This document shows positions 49,775 to 58,527 of a stretch of DNA of 64,000 nt, piece after piece. Under the pieces are notes generated by a model that saw only the letters and a program-made list of their open reading frames with translations, was not told the DNA's origin and ran no database searches. The position numbers and the translations under genes are program-made. The DNA comes from an uncultured Tissierellia bacterium (GTDB lineage: Bacteria > Bacillota > Clostridia > Tissierellales > Peptoniphilaceae): positions 1-64,000 of the forward strand of contig CAMYAK010000010.1 in NCBI GenBank assembly GCA_947253765.1, in the 5' to 3' direction. Every line of letters begins with the position of its first letter. The stretch's first letter is position 1.

Positions 49775-52414
49775 GTGAACAAAAGAATTTTATATGTCTT
49801 TTTGGCATTTGTAATTATGGTGACAGCTTGTATCGTCCCCTTTGAATCAAATGCCCAAGAGAATGAAGATCCGGTTAAATCCCCGGTTTCCGGTGAGGGG
49901 GTGGGCGTGGACACCTCTAATTTAGTAGAGAGCATCACATTTGAAATGGCCGATAAAAATCCGGAAATAGCAGGTACTGATAAGCATACTGCACCATATG
50001 AAAAATTTGAAAATCCACTTACAATGGAAATTAAACTCAAATATGACCCCCAGACCAACGGAATAATAAAAAAGGGTGACAGCCTTAAAATTCAGCTAAA
50101 AACTTTATAACCAACTACCGATAACTATATAACTTTTCATGGTAGTTCATCTATTTATGGTGATTTTAACGGCATCGTTGATGAAACCGGTGAAGTTAAA
50201 AAAATTGGCTATTTAAAATTTTCTCGTGACGGTATTAATCTGGTTTTTGAAGATTTTAATGAGCCCTTTAATGCAACCATATCTTTAAAATTTGCTAAGC
50301 TCGATGACTATAAAATAGACAAATACTTTGCAAATAATTCGAAAGCAAAAAAACTTGAATTAATAACCCAGCTCTTCATTAATAATGTTGAACAAGACCG
50401 CTATGTAAAATTACTTTTACCCAAACCAACTATTCAAGAGCCTACAAATTCCAATTTATATAAGGGAGGCAGGTTTTGGCCCAAGGATAATAAATTTCTT
50501 TACAATATTCGGGGAATAACACAATTAAGGAAAACCAACGAGGTCCTCATTTTTGATACCCCGTATGTGAATTTAGCATTCAACTCTGAACTTAAATTCT
50601 TTATTACAAAATCTCCAAGTGACAATAATGGTCTGCGAAGTATTTATAGCATTCCTACTTCTAAGCAATCCTATTTCAATTTTACAAAATATGATGAACT
50701 GAATAATCCAAATTGGGATGCTGCCACTGATCCCTCTAAGGCTGACGATACAGATTTTCAAATGTGGCTTTATGATATCTACTATAAAGTTGATGAGGTG
50801 GATGATCCTACAACCCAAGTTCCCATGGCAAAATATGAGGAACAGAAGATAGAATTAACCCACCCCTTATTGCCTGCAAATCAAAAAAGCAGTATTGAAC
50901 CTGTGTCTCAGCCCAAACACATACTTTTCTATGTTCCCACCGGACAAGAGCTCACAGAGGAACAAAAAACTCAAATAGAAAATGCAGGAGGGTTGAATAA
51001 AAAGGTCGGTAAAGGTTTTTTCATAAGAGCCTACAATCTTCAAAGTCCTCTAATCTCCAAGGGCACTTATTTCTATATAAACTACAATATGGAAATAGTA
51101 AATGAATCTCAAGTTAAAGACAACAAAGATGATCCTCTATACTTTAACAGTATGAGCTACTATTTGCAGGAGATTCCCAACTGTCCTCCCGGAACAACCT
51201 GCACCCCCATAAAAGCGGAACGCAGTAAAGTGGCTGATAGTAATATGGGCGGAAAACTAAACGTAAATAACCCAATTATTTATAGCAGCTACAATGCTGA
51301 AATTTCCAAATACAAGCCTATAAATATTGTCAAACAGGATGATAAAGGAAATCCGGTAGCCGGAGCTGAATTCACAATCTATAAAGTTAATAACGATGGC
51401 TCTCGCGGACCTATAGCTAAAAACAATTTTTCTGAAGAGATGACGAATTTAATATCCGATGCGAATGGAAAATTGGTTGATAAAACAAGCAATAAAGCAG
51501 CTAAAATTTATCTTGAAAAAGGTAAATATGAATTGGTCGAAACAAAAGTCCCTGACGGATATGAGAACGAAAATGTAAGTACAGTTTTTGATGTAGTTAA
51601 GGGTGCTGTTAACCTTAAGGTTGTGAACAAAAAAACCGGCTCACAGCCCGATCCTGATCCTGGCACAAACCCAAGTTATCAAACTGTTAATATTATAAAG
51701 AAGGACGATAATGGAAAGGCTCTGGAAGGTGCTGAATTTACTATATATGAAATTAATGAAGACGGTTCCCGAGGCCCGGTTGCAAAAAATAAGGACAAGG
51801 TTGAACTCTCCAATTTAATATCCAATAAAGACGGAAAACTTGTCGACAAAACAAGCAAGGAGTTAGTGACAATAGAGTTGGTCAAAGGTAAATATACCCT
51901 GGTAGAAACCAAAGCACCTAAAGGCTATTCTGCAGATTCCGAATCTACTGATTTTGAGGTAAAAGATCAGGAATTAACCATAACCATAAAAAACAAAAAA
52001 TCTCAAGAAACACCGGATCCCGAGCAACCGAAACCTGACAATCCGGATAATCCCAAACCTCCGGTTAATCCCGACAAGCCCAAGCCTCCGATCAATCCAG
52101 ACAAACCGGTCAATCCTACACCTGACGAGCCTGAAAGACCAGAGCCCAACAAACCTGTTGAGCCTAATGTCCCAAGCAAGCCCGAACCTAATAAGCCGAT
52201 TGACCCCAATAAGCCTGCTGAACCCGAAAAGCCTGGAGAGCCGAACAAACCGGGCACAAGCGGAACGGAGAAACCCTCCCATCCCGACAGGCCAAGCTCT
52301 CCGAAAACCGGTGATGACTTTGCGGTACTTGCATATTCAGGCATAGGTATGCTGTCTGTGCTTCTGTTGGTAAAGCTTTTAGAAAAAAGAAAATCAAAGA
52401 ACATCAGTAAATAA
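49775..52414 (+). pseudogene. sortase-anchored adhesin with SpaA/CnaB repeats, interrupted by one in-frame UAA
   Basis: The gene starts with GTG at 49775 (GGAGG upstream), encodes a signal peptide (MNKRILYVFLAFVIMVTACIVPFESNA) and runs 111 codons to a TAA at 50108-50110. The same frame then stays open for 152 codons to 50567 and on to 52414, with continuous protein-like sequence. The downstream part carries an adhesion region, two CnaB/SpaA-type repeats (INIVKQDDKGNPVAGAEFTIYKV and NIIKKDDNGKALEGAEFTIYEI; each with the ELVETK or LVETKAP Glu), a Pro-rich NPDKPKPP spacer, an LPXTG-like SPKTG, a TM helix and a basic tail. Either an early nonsense mutation, a read-through codon or a sequence error. 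Confidence 0.88.
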
Positions 52415-52442
52415 AGATTCTAAAATAAATGGTATTGGTAGA

Positions 52443-52467
52443 CGGCTGATCGAAAGATGATCAGCCG
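52443..52467 (+). terminator. stem-loop after the adhesin gene
   Basis: GGCTGATC and GATCAGCC pair perfectly over a 7-nt loop, about 30 bp after the adhesin stop. A TTTTT run lies some 18 bp further on, so it is not a textbook terminator. Confidence 0.5.
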
Positions 52468-52594
52468 GTCTTCCGACACCTTTTTAATGAAAAAACATGA
52501 AGACAATTTGAGAAAGAGCCTTAATTATTCTTTTGCCATTTTAGCTATACTGCAACTACTTACTTTCATGCTATCAACTTTACTCTAATGGTTA

Positions 52595-52603
52595 TGATAT
52601 AAT
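52595..52603 (+). promoter_or_regulatory. extended -10 promoter of the Abi_2 gene
   Basis: TGATATAAT (TGnTATAAT), 37 bp before the proposed start. No strong -35 is needed for extended -10 promoters. Confidence 0.6.
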
Positions 52604-52639
52604 CGTTCTAAATAATCTTTAGAAAGAGAGGCGTTAAAC

Positions 52640-53524
52640 ATTCTTAATACTGAACAATTAGTTGAAAAATTAAAAGATAAAGGAATTACATTTAATCTAT
52701 TCAATGAGGAACACGCTATTGAGTTTTTAAATCAACATAATTATTATGTTAAGCTAACTGCTTATAAAACAAATTTTTCAAAACATAATGGTCAATATGT
52801 AGGTTTGGATTTTATGGCATTGAAGGATCTATCCACCATTGATATGTACCTAAAACAATGGATTCTTAATGCTAGTCTTAGTGTAGAACATTCTTTAAAG
52901 GTCAATCTTTTAAAAGATATCCAAGAGAGAGGCATAGACGAATTTGATATTGTGAAAAACTATCTTTCTATCTATCCAAAGATACTAGACGAGATAGAAT
53001 TTAGAAGAAATACTCCGTATGTAAAAAATCTTTTAGCAAAATATACTCATCCTGTTTATCCTATATGGGTTTACCTAGAGGTGATTCCTTTTGGCGAGTT
53101 TGTTAATTTCTATAAATATTATTGCAATAAATACTCTTGTGGTGAATTCAGTTCTGATTTACTATACAATGTTAGAAACATAAGAAATGCGTCAGCCCAC
53201 AATAATTGTGTAATCCATGATTTAGTTAATAAAAGTGGATATTATAAAAATGAATTAGTTGATATCTTGGATTCACTTTTACCCAATACTCGAAGACGTA
53301 CAATCCAAGATAGACTAAAAAATAATTCCGTTCAGGATTTTATTTCTTTATTAATTGCAGTAAATATGGTTATTAAAAGCGAAAACTTAAAAACTTATTA
53401 CCTAAAAAGTATCAAGGAACTCTTCGATGGGAGAATGATTAGAGATGCTTATCTTTATAAATCTTCTCCGGCCTTGAACCAGATGTATTGTTTTTGCAAA
53501 GAGGTTGTTGACATTCTTCAATAA
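52640..53524 (+). CDS. Abi_2-family (AbiD/AbiF-like) abortive infection protein
   Basis: Members of this family block phage growth by killing or arresting the infected cell. The first ATG-like codons lie at 52805 (TTG) or 52814, but the frame is open and family-like further upstream: ILNTEQLVEKLKDKGITFNLFNEEHAIEFLNQHNYYVKLTAYKTNF. An ATT at 52640, eight bases after AGAGAGG, is the best start, giving about 294 residues. The C-terminal half holds NVRNIRNASAHNNCVIHD, matching the conserved RN-x4-H motif of the family (HEPN-like). A+T-rich codon use differs from most neighbours, suggesting transfer. Confidence 0.8.
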   Translation: MLNTEQLVEKLKDKGITFNLFNEEHAIEFLNQHNYYVKLTAYKTNFSKHNGQYVGLDFMALKDLSTIDMYLKQWILNASLSVEHSLKVNLLKDIQERGIDEFDIVKNYLSIYPKILDEIEFRRNTPYVKNLLAKYTHPVYPIWVYLEVIPFGEFVNFYKYYCNKYSCGEFSSDLLYNVRNIRNASAHNNCVIHDLVNKSGYYKNELVDILDSLLPNTRRRTIQDRLKNNSVQDFISLLIAVNMVIKSENLKTYYLKSIKELFDGRMIRDAYLYKSSPALNQMYCFCKEVVDILQ

Positions 53525-53565
53525 TACCATTATTATAACAGTACGAATTGAAAACGAAAGTTTTG

Positions 53566-53599
53566 CGGGTGATGCATTTATGCGTCACCCGATTTTTTG
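53566..53599 (+). terminator. terminator of the Abi_2 gene
   Basis: CGGGTGATGC pairs with GCGTCACCCG (one G-T pair), followed by ATTTTTTGTT. The converging membrane-protein gene ends just beyond. Confidence 0.88.
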
Positions 53600-53610
53600 T
53601 TCTAAAATAA

Positions 53611-54186
53611 TTAGTGTTTGAAGACTTTCTTAACTCTCAATCCCCTGACCCCACCTATTGCCAGCAGGACCTGAGACGGCAGGTAGAAAATCCAGATAAG
53701 CTTTCTGAATATGGATGAAATTCCGGGCCCTAAAAGCGGATAATTGGCAAAGACCACCGAAAGGTCGCATGCCAGAAAAAGAAAATATCCCCACATAAGC
53801 AGCTTATTGCCTCTATTTATGGCCAGACATGTGCCAGCCAGGATCAAGGCCGCATAAATGAGGCCCAGGCCTTCCGTCCGGGGCAAGTGGAAAATATATA
53901 TAAGCCCTATGGCCGCCAGTATGAGGCCTGAATAGAGGCCTCCCCTCTTTTCGCTTAGGGTCAGGCTTAGGGTAAGGACTCTCAGATAGTGGGCCAATAT
54001 AAAGGCGAGGATGCCAAGCTCCCACCTGTCTGTAAATAGGAGAAAGTAGTCGGCGACCACCGTGAATCCCGCTGCTCCCGCCCACTTCAAAGCTCCAGGC
54101 CCCCTCAAAAGGAAGGCCTGGATAAGAAAAATTATTATAATTGAAGCCCATTTTAGGCCGTCAGAAGAAATCTGAAACCGGCTCAC
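53611..54186 (-). CDS. polytopic membrane protein, possibly YhhN/lysoplasmalogenase-like
   Basis: A 191-residue protein with about seven TM helices and few charges. VVADYFLLFTDRWELGILAFILAHYLRVL and YFLFLACDLSVVFAN recall the two conserved Asp-containing helices of YhhN (lysoplasmalogenase) proteins, but the match is by eye only. It starts with a GTG that overlaps the upstream SH3-protein stop (GTGA), so the two are co-translated. Confidence 0.5.
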   Translation of the reverse strand: MSRFQISSDGLKWASIIIIFLIQAFLLRGPGALKWAGAAGFTVVADYFLLFTDRWELGILAFILAHYLRVLTLSLTLSEKRGGLYSGLILAAIGLIYIFHLPRTEGLGLIYAALILAGTCLAINRGNKLLMWGYFLFLACDLSVVFANYPLLGPGISSIFRKLIWIFYLPSQVLLAIGGVRGLRVKKVFKH

Positions 54187-55394
54187 TTTATGACCTTGTC
54201 GGACATCCAGCCCTCATATTGGGTCCCATCCTTCTTGGTGGCTTTGACATAGCACCAAATCCTGTAGGGTTCGGCCTTGGTCTTGACAATATTGACCTTG
54301 GTGCCCTTGGGAAGCATGATTATTACCGAGCCGTCCATGCCGGCTTGGCTCCTGAGATTGCCCCCGTGCCTGACCTCAAGAGTCTGTCCGACAAGGCTGT
54401 CGGCCTTCTCCTGCTGCTCCCGGCTTACCGGGGCCTCTCCGTTCTGTCCCGGCTCTGCCGAACTTGTCTGATTGGACGGATTGGCGGAGTTTGTCGGGAT
54501 TGTGGCCTGATTACCGGTAGCCAAGTCCCTCAGCTTCTCATACTCCTCAAAGCCTTCGGCAGCCAATCTATCGTTTATTGAACTGAGGTCATTTGAATAG
54601 GCAGCTGAGTTCCTCATGGCTGATAAGTATTCCATATTGCCCCCCTTGGCATCGAAATTGTAAAACTCAACACTCTGCAAGGTCGACTTGTGTTTCTTGG
54701 TGTATTTCCCCTCATCGTATTCAACTCGGTATAGGAAGAGGCATTTGAAATTATTGGCAGCTCCTAGACCGGTCTGCATATCCTCATTCCTGTTCTTCTT
54801 TTCATAGACACGGATCCTGTTTATCCTCAGGTTTGAGTAGTTATCATAAGCATACATATCGGCAATTTTTTCGAGCGATTTGTTGTCCATGGCGGCGAGG
54901 TCCATCTCGTCAATGTCGGCAACCGAATTTATGAGCTTGGGCAGGCCCTCAACACGCACCTTCTTCTCTATGGATTGGCGGCTGAACTTGACCTTGACGC
55001 TTTTTGTTTCATATTTGACCGTGACAATGATTTCGTCCCCGTTTTTCAGGCCCTCCTGCTTGCTGAAGCTGATCTCGGGGTCGGCCAGCTCTCTTTCCAA
55101 GGTGTCGTATTTGTCTTTGTCTGCCAATTTCTTTATGGCGGGTTTTCCCTCAATCTCGGCTTTTGCCTTGCCGTAGCCGTCATAGCCTTCAAAGCTTACC
55201 TTTATGTCCAAGTTTGATGTGTCGACCAGGTTGCCGTCGTCAGCTCCTTTGGACAGCATCAAAAAGGCCAGGACGATGAGTATTACGAATATTGCAGAAA
55301 AGAGGACCAGCCTTGTCCGGCCGGGCAATTGGTTTAAAAATTTATTTATTTTTCTTTTCAGATCTTGCGACTTGTTTTTGATGTCATTGTCCAT
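54183..55394 (-). CDS. membrane-anchored protein with C-terminal SH3-like domain
   Basis: A 403-residue protein with a basic N-terminus and one TM helix (about 28-47), then an outside domain of repeated beta-type segments (LDIKVSFEGYDGYGKAKAEIEG... and NGDEIIVTVKYETKSVKVKF), an unrecognised middle, a Ser/Asn/Pro linker (TIPTNSANPSNQTSSAEPG) and a C-terminal bacterial SH3-like domain (LEVRHGGNLRSQAGMDGSVIIMLPKGTKVNIVKTK...WCYVKA...YEGWMSDKVI). SH3 domains of this kind usually bind cell wall. The function is unknown. Confidence 0.65.
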   Translation of the reverse strand: MDNDIKNKSQDLKRKINKFLNQLPGRTRLVLFSAIFVILIVLAFLMLSKGADDGNLVDTSNLDIKVSFEGYDGYGKAKAEIEGKPAIKKLADKDKYDTLERELADPEISFSKQEGLKNGDEIIVTVKYETKSVKVKFSRQSIEKKVRVEGLPKLINSVADIDEMDLAAMDNKSLEKIADMYAYDNYSNLRINRIRVYEKKNRNEDMQTGLGAANNFKCLFLYRVEYDEGKYTKKHKSTLQSVEFYNFDAKGGNMEYLSAMRNSAAYSNDLSSINDRLAAEGFEEYEKLRDLATGNQATIPTNSANPSNQTSSAEPGQNGEAPVSREQQEKADSLVGQTLEVRHGGNLRSQAGMDGSVIIMLPKGTKVNIVKTKAEPYRIWCYVKATKKDGTQYEGWMSDKVIK

Positions 55395-55451
55395 TTTCCG
55401 CTTTTCCCTTCTGTCAGATTTATTTTTTATTGGTCTGTTGCCTATGTTTGT

Positions 55452-55530
55452 TCCGGGTTTCGATGATTCCGGGAGTCCCGGGAGTCTCCGGTCCCGGGCC
55501 CCGGGCCGGAACGGCCCATCGACCTCACCA
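55452..55530. other. G+C-rich tract upstream of the SH3-domain gene
   Basis: Gene-free run with GGGAGTCCCGGGAGTC and CCCGGGCCCCGGGCC, embedded in the 570-bp gap (55395-55967). The remainder of the gap holds two TAGTGTTGG hairpins, two small palindromes and a promoter, listed separately. Confidence 0.5.
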
Positions 55531-55679
55531 CCCTATTGTGACCAATATCTCTTTGCGATTTGTCTATTATACTACTGTTTCTAGATTATATTATCCTATA
55601 GATTCAGAAAATTCACTACAGACTTGTTACAAAATCGGGCTTTCGGGCAACTCAGCCTGGGCCAGTTTCCGCTCTTCAC

Positions 55680-55781
55680 TAGTGTTGGTTTCGCGTTTTT
55701 GACAAACCAACACTAGTCCACGGCCATCTCTCGGTCGAATTCAATAGTGTTGGTTCCACCTTTTTGCCCAACTCACACTAT
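55680..55781 (+). repeat. 65-bp hairpin array, TAGTGTTGG family (2 units)
   Basis: Left half-sites start at 55680 and 55745, again 65 bp apart. The first unit is complete (TAGTGTTGG / CCAACACTAGT). The second has a decayed right half (ACTCACACTAT). Confidence 0.85.
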
Positions 55782-55793
55782 CGCTCGGACGAA

Positions 55794-55838
55794 TTCATAT
55801 CATATGAAGCATATGGTGGTTAGCCGTCGTCGGCTAAC
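55794..55838 (+). promoter_or_regulatory. two palindromes upstream of the lipoprotein gene
   Basis: TTCATAT-c-ATATGAA (55794-55808) is a 15-bp operator-like palindrome. GTTAGCCG-tcgt-CGGCTAAC (55819-55838) is a perfect tetraloop hairpin. Both lie 40-85 bp upstream of the promoter -10. Confidence 0.45.
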
Positions 55839-55876
55839 TCCGTCCAAAAGCCTTAAAGAAATACCTTCTTTCTACA

Positions 55877-55885
55877 TGATATAAT
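55877..55885 (+). promoter_or_regulatory. extended -10 promoter of the YehR-like lipoprotein gene
   Basis: TGATATAAT, the same extended -10 form seen before the Abi_2 gene. The leader is about 75 nt with AAAGGAG before the ATG. Confidence 0.6.
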
Positions 55886-55967
55886 GAATTAGGTTGGGCA
55901 AGGCGGGCCACCCAAACTGCCCGGCCCATTCAGTCAACCCGAAAAATCAAAGATAAAGGAGCTCAAC

Positions 55968-56453
55968 ATGTTAAAAAAGACACGCACCCCCGGCACCCTC
56001 AGTCCCCTCACCACCCTCAGCATAGTATTACTCTCGCTGGTCCTTGTATTGGCAGCATGCTCAGGATCGGGCACCAAGCAAAGCTTTTTCAAAGAGGAAA
56101 ACGGGACCAAGGCAACCATGATCCTGGACGTCGACGGAGATTACATTAAAAAAATCTATTCTGAGGACAAGGTTGACCTCGGAAAGATGTCTGAGATGGA
56201 AATTGCCGCATTGGAATCCACCTACAACGCCATGAAGGAAAGCCTCAAGAAGATGGGCATCGACGTCAATGTTCAGAAAACCAAGACGGACCTCACCCTT
56301 AGCTACAGCATGGATCTCACTGATAAGGCCACAATTGAAAAGATCAAGAAGATGGGCGTTTTTGACAAAAACTCCAACACTCAGGATCCCGAGAAGCTGG
56401 AGTACAAGCCCGTAGAAGAGAGCTTATTGAAAGACGGCTGGAAAAAACAGTAA
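55968..56453 (+). CDS. YehR-like (DUF1307) lipoprotein
   Basis: A 161-residue lipoprotein. The signal peptide ends in LVLAACSGSG with the acylated Cys at residue 31. The mature part has the DUF1307-like pattern TKQSFFKEENGTKATMILDVDGDYIKKIYSEDKVD and ends KPVEESLLKDGWKK. The family has no known role. AAAGGAG precedes the ATG. It lies 30 bp upstream of the B3/B4 gene, probably in one transcript. Confidence 0.75.
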   Translation: MLKKTRTPGTLSPLTTLSIVLLSLVLVLAACSGSGTKQSFFKEENGTKATMILDVDGDYIKKIYSEDKVDLGKMSEMEIAALESTYNAMKESLKKMGIDVNVQKTKTDLTLSYSMDLTDKATIEKIKKMGVFDKNSNTQDPEKLEYKPVEESLLKDGWKKQ

Positions 56454-56483
56454 GACGCGAATCGAAATTTTTGGAGGTGTTTA

Positions 56484-57206
56484 GTGAAACAATTTATATG
56501 TGACAAGGAATTTTTTGATCTCTTCCCCCAAGCAACAATCGGCATACTTTGCCTGACCGAAGCCGAGGGCAAGGAATTGACCGAAGCTCAGAACAAGGAA
56601 ATTGAAGGCCTGCTCGAGGAGGCCAACAAAGAAGCTGAAAAATATGTTCCCAATGAGCCAATCTCCGCCAATGATGTGGTCAAGGTTTGGAGGGAGGCAT
56701 ATAAGCAATTCCCGGGCAAAAAAGGCGCCCGGTGCGCAATTGAGAACCTGCTGAAGAGGGTCCTCAAAAATAACCCCGTCTCTTCCATCCACCCCTCAGT
56801 CGACATAACCAACTCCATATCCCTGAAATACGCATTTCCAATAGGCGTTGAGGATTGTGACACCTTTGACGGCGACATTCGTCTGGGCTTCATGAATGGC
56901 GGAGAGGACTTTGTTCCCATAGGCGAGGACACCCAGGATCCCCCGAAGGAAGGTGAGCTTGCCTACTATGACAATACCGGAGTAATCTGCCGAAATTGGA
57001 ATTGGCGGGACGGCCAAAGAACCCAGGTTACCGACGACACCAAGACCTCCTTCGTCGCTATGGAATGCATTGAGCCTGAAAGGGTCGAGGACCTGAAAAA
57101 GGCCCTGGATGAGCTTGCCAATCTCTTCGAGAAATACATGGGGGCGAAAATAGAAGCCAAGGCCCTGGTTGACAAGGACAATCCTTCAGCCGTCCTTATA
57201 GATTAG
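56484..57206 (+). CDS. B3/B4 tRNA-binding-domain protein
   Basis: A 240-residue stand-alone B3/B4 protein, related to the editing domain of phenylalanyl-tRNA synthetase beta. Features: FPQATIGILCLTEAEG, the helical middle with WREAYKQFPGKKGARCAIENLLKRVLKNNPV, PSVDITNSISLKYAFPIGVEDCDTFDGDIRLGF and GELAYYDNTGVICRNWNWRDGQRTQVTDDTK. Stand-alone members may hydrolyse mischarged tRNA or bind other ligands. The start is a GTG with TTGGAGGTG upstream. Confidence 0.87.
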   Translation: MKQFICDKEFFDLFPQATIGILCLTEAEGKELTEAQNKEIEGLLEEANKEAEKYVPNEPISANDVVKVWREAYKQFPGKKGARCAIENLLKRVLKNNPVSSIHPSVDITNSISLKYAFPIGVEDCDTFDGDIRLGFMNGGEDFVPIGEDTQDPPKEGELAYYDNTGVICRNWNWRDGQRTQVTDDTKTSFVAMECIEPERVEDLKKALDELANLFEKYMGAKIEAKALVDKDNPSAVLID

Positions 57207-57443
57207 GGTCCGGACAAGCCGACCATCAAGGCCGCACGGCGTGGCGCCCCGGCCCGGACGGTAAGACGGCCCCGGCAATTTGGTCGGTCCTGACAATCGG
57301 GCCGCCCCGGGCGATATGGCTGCCCCGGACGGCCGGTTCGGCCTTTTGACTTCACTTGGCAATTCAGCTTGGCTGAGCCTTGGGCCGCTTACAACTTGGG
57401 CTGCTTACAATGCGGAGCCGCCCATAACTCTAAGTAGTGTGTT
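57207..57443 (+). other. G+C-rich tract after the B3/B4 stop codon
   Basis: Gene-free run of CCCCGG, GGCCG and CGGCC words. 57224-57235 and 57237-57257 match 58103-58114 and 58156-58176 on the far side of the island (12 and 21 bp exact). Confidence 0.6.
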
Positions 57444-57560
57444 CCTTGGCGGCGGCATATCTTAATCCGTGCCGCAAACCGCTTTTCCAAGCGGCACTCC
57501 GCCTTGACCTATATAATATAGAAAGGCACAGATCCGGTGTTTGGACCTGTGCCTTCCTTT
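57444..57560 (+). ncRNA. conserved double-hairpin element, copy 3
   Basis: As copies 1 and 2, but the terminal stem has changed on both sides: GGCACAG-a-TCC pairs with GGA-c-CTGTGCC. The extra CA on the left arm is matched by TG on the right, a paired change. Hairpin 1 (GTGCCGC/GCGGCAC) and TTGACCTATATAAT are kept. TTCCTTT follows the stem. Confidence 0.6.
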
Positions 57561-57978
57561 CATGGGGGTTGTCCGCATTTCTATATTTCCCCATGACCAC
57601 CGGATTGACCTTTTTCATGGGGGTTTGCCGATTTTCGGCTTTTCCCCATAACTGCCAGGCCAAAAGCGATCATGGGGATTGTCCGATTTTCGGCTTTTCC
57701 CCATGACCGTAGGATCGAGCTTTGTCATGTGGGTTGTACGGTTTTGGGCTTTTCCCCATGATTGCTGAACTAAGGGCGGCCATGGGGATTACTTGTTTTC
57801 AGCGAATCCACATGATTTCTGATCCGGCCTGGTTCATGGGGATACTCCACTTTTTGCCAAACCCCCATAATTTCCAAGCCAAATCAAGTCATGGGGGTTG
57901 GCCTCATTTTACAAACCCCCATGATTTTCGTGCTGATTAAGGTCAATGGGGTTTCCCATTTTCCACAAAACCCCATGG
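57560..57978 (+). repeat. 55-bp hairpin array, CATGGGG family (8 units)
   Basis: Right half-sites end at 57596, 57651, 57706, 57761, 57815, 57870, 57924 and 57978 (54-55 bp apart). Left halves are CATGGGG-like. Loops keep the CGATTTTCGGC or CGGTTTTGGGC form in most units. The array follows directly on the terminator-like end of the element. Confidence 0.9.
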
Positions 57979-58050
57979 CTCCGGACATCGCCCTCAACAA
58001 TTGCCGCATGCTTAACCGGCAAAAGCACCAAGCCAGCTGTGATGGCGCCG

Positions 58051-58093
58051 AAAACTAGTGTTGGTTGGCCGAAATCCCCAAGCCAACACTAGT
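58051..58093 (+). repeat. TAGTGTTGG-family hairpin, single inverted unit
   Basis: A perfect 11-bp stem, ACTAGTGTTGG / CCAACACTAGT. The loop reads ttggccgaaatccccaag, so GGCCGAAA appears instead of TTTCGGCC and this unit is flipped relative to all others. Confidence 0.85.
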
Positions 58094-58182
58094 GAAGCCG
58101 CTCATCAAGGCCGCCCGGTCCACCCGCCCAGGCCGGCCAAGCCACCAGGCCCGCCCGGCGTGGCGCCCCGGCCCGGCAAGGC
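58094..58182 (-). other. G+C-rich tract after the small membrane-protein gene
   Basis: Gene-free. It shares an exact 21-bp and an exact 12-bp segment with the tract at 57224-57257. Confidence 0.55.
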
Positions 58183-58506
58183 CTACCTGCGGTTCTTGGC
58201 GAGGAGCTTGCCGGTCCACTGGCCAAGCAGACTGAGCCCGCCGTAAAACAGGGCATAGGCCAAGGCCGACTCATTGAAGAAAAGGGGGATGGTCGGGAGC
58301 CAGAGAAGGACCACGGCCAAGGTGAAGGCCCACTTGACACCCCACTTCTCCCCATATTTAATCGAAAGCACCCAAACTGCCAATGGAGTAACCATAAGCA
58401 GGCCAAGCATGGCGCTCGAAGTGTCGCGGATTAGGAACATTGGCAGGGCATAATATACTGCCGCTATAATCAGAATCTCTTTGTACTTTTCCCAGATATT
58501 TTTCAT
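58183..58506 (-). CDS. small membrane protein of unknown function
   Basis: A 107-residue protein with three TM helices (about 8-26, 31-47, 58-78) plus a weaker fourth near 82-97, and a basic C-terminus (GKLLAKNRR). I recognise no family. It has a good GGAGGTGG ribosome site and follows the zinc-ribbon gene by 21 bp, so it is probably translated from the same mRNA. Confidence 0.7.
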   Translation of the reverse strand: MKNIWEKYKEILIIAAVYYALPMFLIRDTSSAMLGLLMVTPLAVWVLSIKYGEKWGVKWAFTLAVVLLWLPTIPLFFNESALAYALFYGGLSLLGQWTGKLLAKNRR

Positions 58507-58527
58507 GGGCCACCTCCTTTGGAAAAC

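Noticed and set aside
57437..57940. Open frames across the double-hairpin element and array near 57.5 kb
   Set aside because: They follow the repeats, lack ribosome sites and have no homology I recognise.
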